NCBI GenBank assembly: GCA_044344145.1
Contig: JBIJDM010000157.1
Span: 1-7,002, forward strand
Length of the DNA stretch: 7,002 nt
Source: JBAXGE01 sp044344145
GTDB taxonomy: Bacteria; Planctomycetota; Phycisphaerae; WQYP01
Reading direction: 5' to 3'
Within the stretch, counting starts at the first letter, position 1; every line of letters starts with the position of its first letter. The notes under the pieces were generated by a model. The model was not told the DNA's origin. It ran no database searches and saw only the letters and a list, made by a program, of their open reading frames with translations. Both the position numbers and the translations under genes were made by a program. Shown in pieces: positions 6,503-7,002 of this stretch.

Positions 6503-7002
6503 TCATGTATTCCGAAACGCGTTCAGTACTGAACTGAGTGTCGCCTTGACCGGCTGGCCCTTTTGCAGCTTGTTATTGGCCACAAAGCCTTCCGGACGGA
6601 GTTGCAATTCCTCGATCAGCAATTCACGCAGATGTTGCATCACCGGCGGTACCCCGTTGTTCTGGGCCGCCAGATCAAACACCTCATGCGGGTCATTGGT
6701 TAGGTCGAACAATTGCTCCTGGCCGCTGCCGCTGAACCAGACATATTTATAACGTTGTTCGACAATGTAATGCACACTCTGGCCGAACATCAGGTGTTCA
6801 CCATGCAGATGGCTGCGCCACAGGGTTTGCTCGCCGCGCGCCAAAGGTAACATGCTCTGGCCATCCAAACCGGCGGGCGGAACCAAGCCCGCGCAATCCA
6901 GCAAGGTGGGCATGATATCGCGTAATTCCACCAGATCACTTATCACCGAATTGCCCTTGATTCCGCTGTCTTTGGGGCCATAGAGCAAGAGTGGTATGTG
7001 GG
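6503..7002 (-). CDS. Sulfatase, C-terminal part (N-terminus beyond window)
   Basis: This is the last 166 or so codons of a formylglycine-dependent sulfatase, an enzyme that hydrolyses sulfate esters, commonly on polysaccharides. The frame is open to the right edge. It begins IPLLLYGPKD, the strand and loop that precede the C-terminal domain. Then come LVELRDIMPTLLDCAGL and PPAGLDGQSMLPLARGE, near-consensus for sulfatases, and further on YKYVWFSGSGQEQLFDLTNDPHEVFDLA, the C-terminal signature in which the sheet strand and the Asp-Pro-x-Glu turn are clear. The catalytic Cys/Ser-x-Pro-x-Arg motif and any signal peptide lie outside, so activity, localisation and subfamily cannot be judged. A TTG at 6988 is not a real start, because the preceding codons fit the family. 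It converges on the aldo/keto reductase gene with no intervening base. Confidence 0.9.
   Translation of the reverse strand, partial: HIPLLLYGPKDSGIKGNSVISDLVELRDIMPTLLDCAGLVPPAGLDGQSMLPLARGEQTLWRSHLHGEHLMFGQSVHYIVEQRYKYVWFSGSGQEQLFDLTNDPHEVFDLAAQNNGVPPVMQHLRELLIEELQLRPEGFVANNKLQKGQPVKATLSSVLNAFRNT

Overview
The window looks like ordinary chromosomal DNA from a free-living, carbohydrate-degrading bacterium, most likely of the Planctomycetes and perhaps Phycisphaerae. This is an inference. It rests on moderately high GC, a secreted protein whose N-terminal linker is rich in Ala, Thr, Pro and Gln (it contains PATAPATQPATQS-like sequence, common in that group), a sulfatase of the type abundant in that phylum, and a sugar ABC importer. 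No 16S rRNA or other phylogenetic marker is present. I see no tRNA, rRNA, CRISPR, insertion sequence or phage gene.

Left part (1-3112, minus strand): an apparent operon reading leftward. A TATAAT box precedes lipA (lipoyl synthase). After 19 bases comes a family-1 sugar-binding protein, whose stop codon shares a base with the start of a MalF/UgpA-like permease that runs off the left edge. The second permease and the ATPase, if present, lie outside.

Middle (3067-4819): a 157-base divergent intergenic region carries a second promoter, an extended -10 type. It drives a secreted 531-residue protein on the plus strand. Its architecture (signal peptide, Ala/Thr/Pro linker, beta-sandwich-like region, TIM-barrel-like region, C-terminal beta region) resembles clan-A glycoside hydrolases, but the strand expected to carry the catalytic nucleophile seems to lack a glutamate. 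This is the most interesting gene here.

Right part (4820-7002): a cytosolic cyclophilin-type peptidyl-prolyl isomerase with its own promoter and a textbook intrinsic terminator, then an aldo/keto reductase. The reductase meets, stop codon to stop codon with no base between, the C-terminal part of a sulfatase on the minus strand that runs off the right edge.

The importer, the glycosidase-like secreted protein, the sulfatase and the aldo/keto reductase fit a polysaccharide-utilising lifestyle, but they are in separate transcription units and no shared pathway is shown. Nothing here amounts to a clear new defence, mobile or regulatory system.
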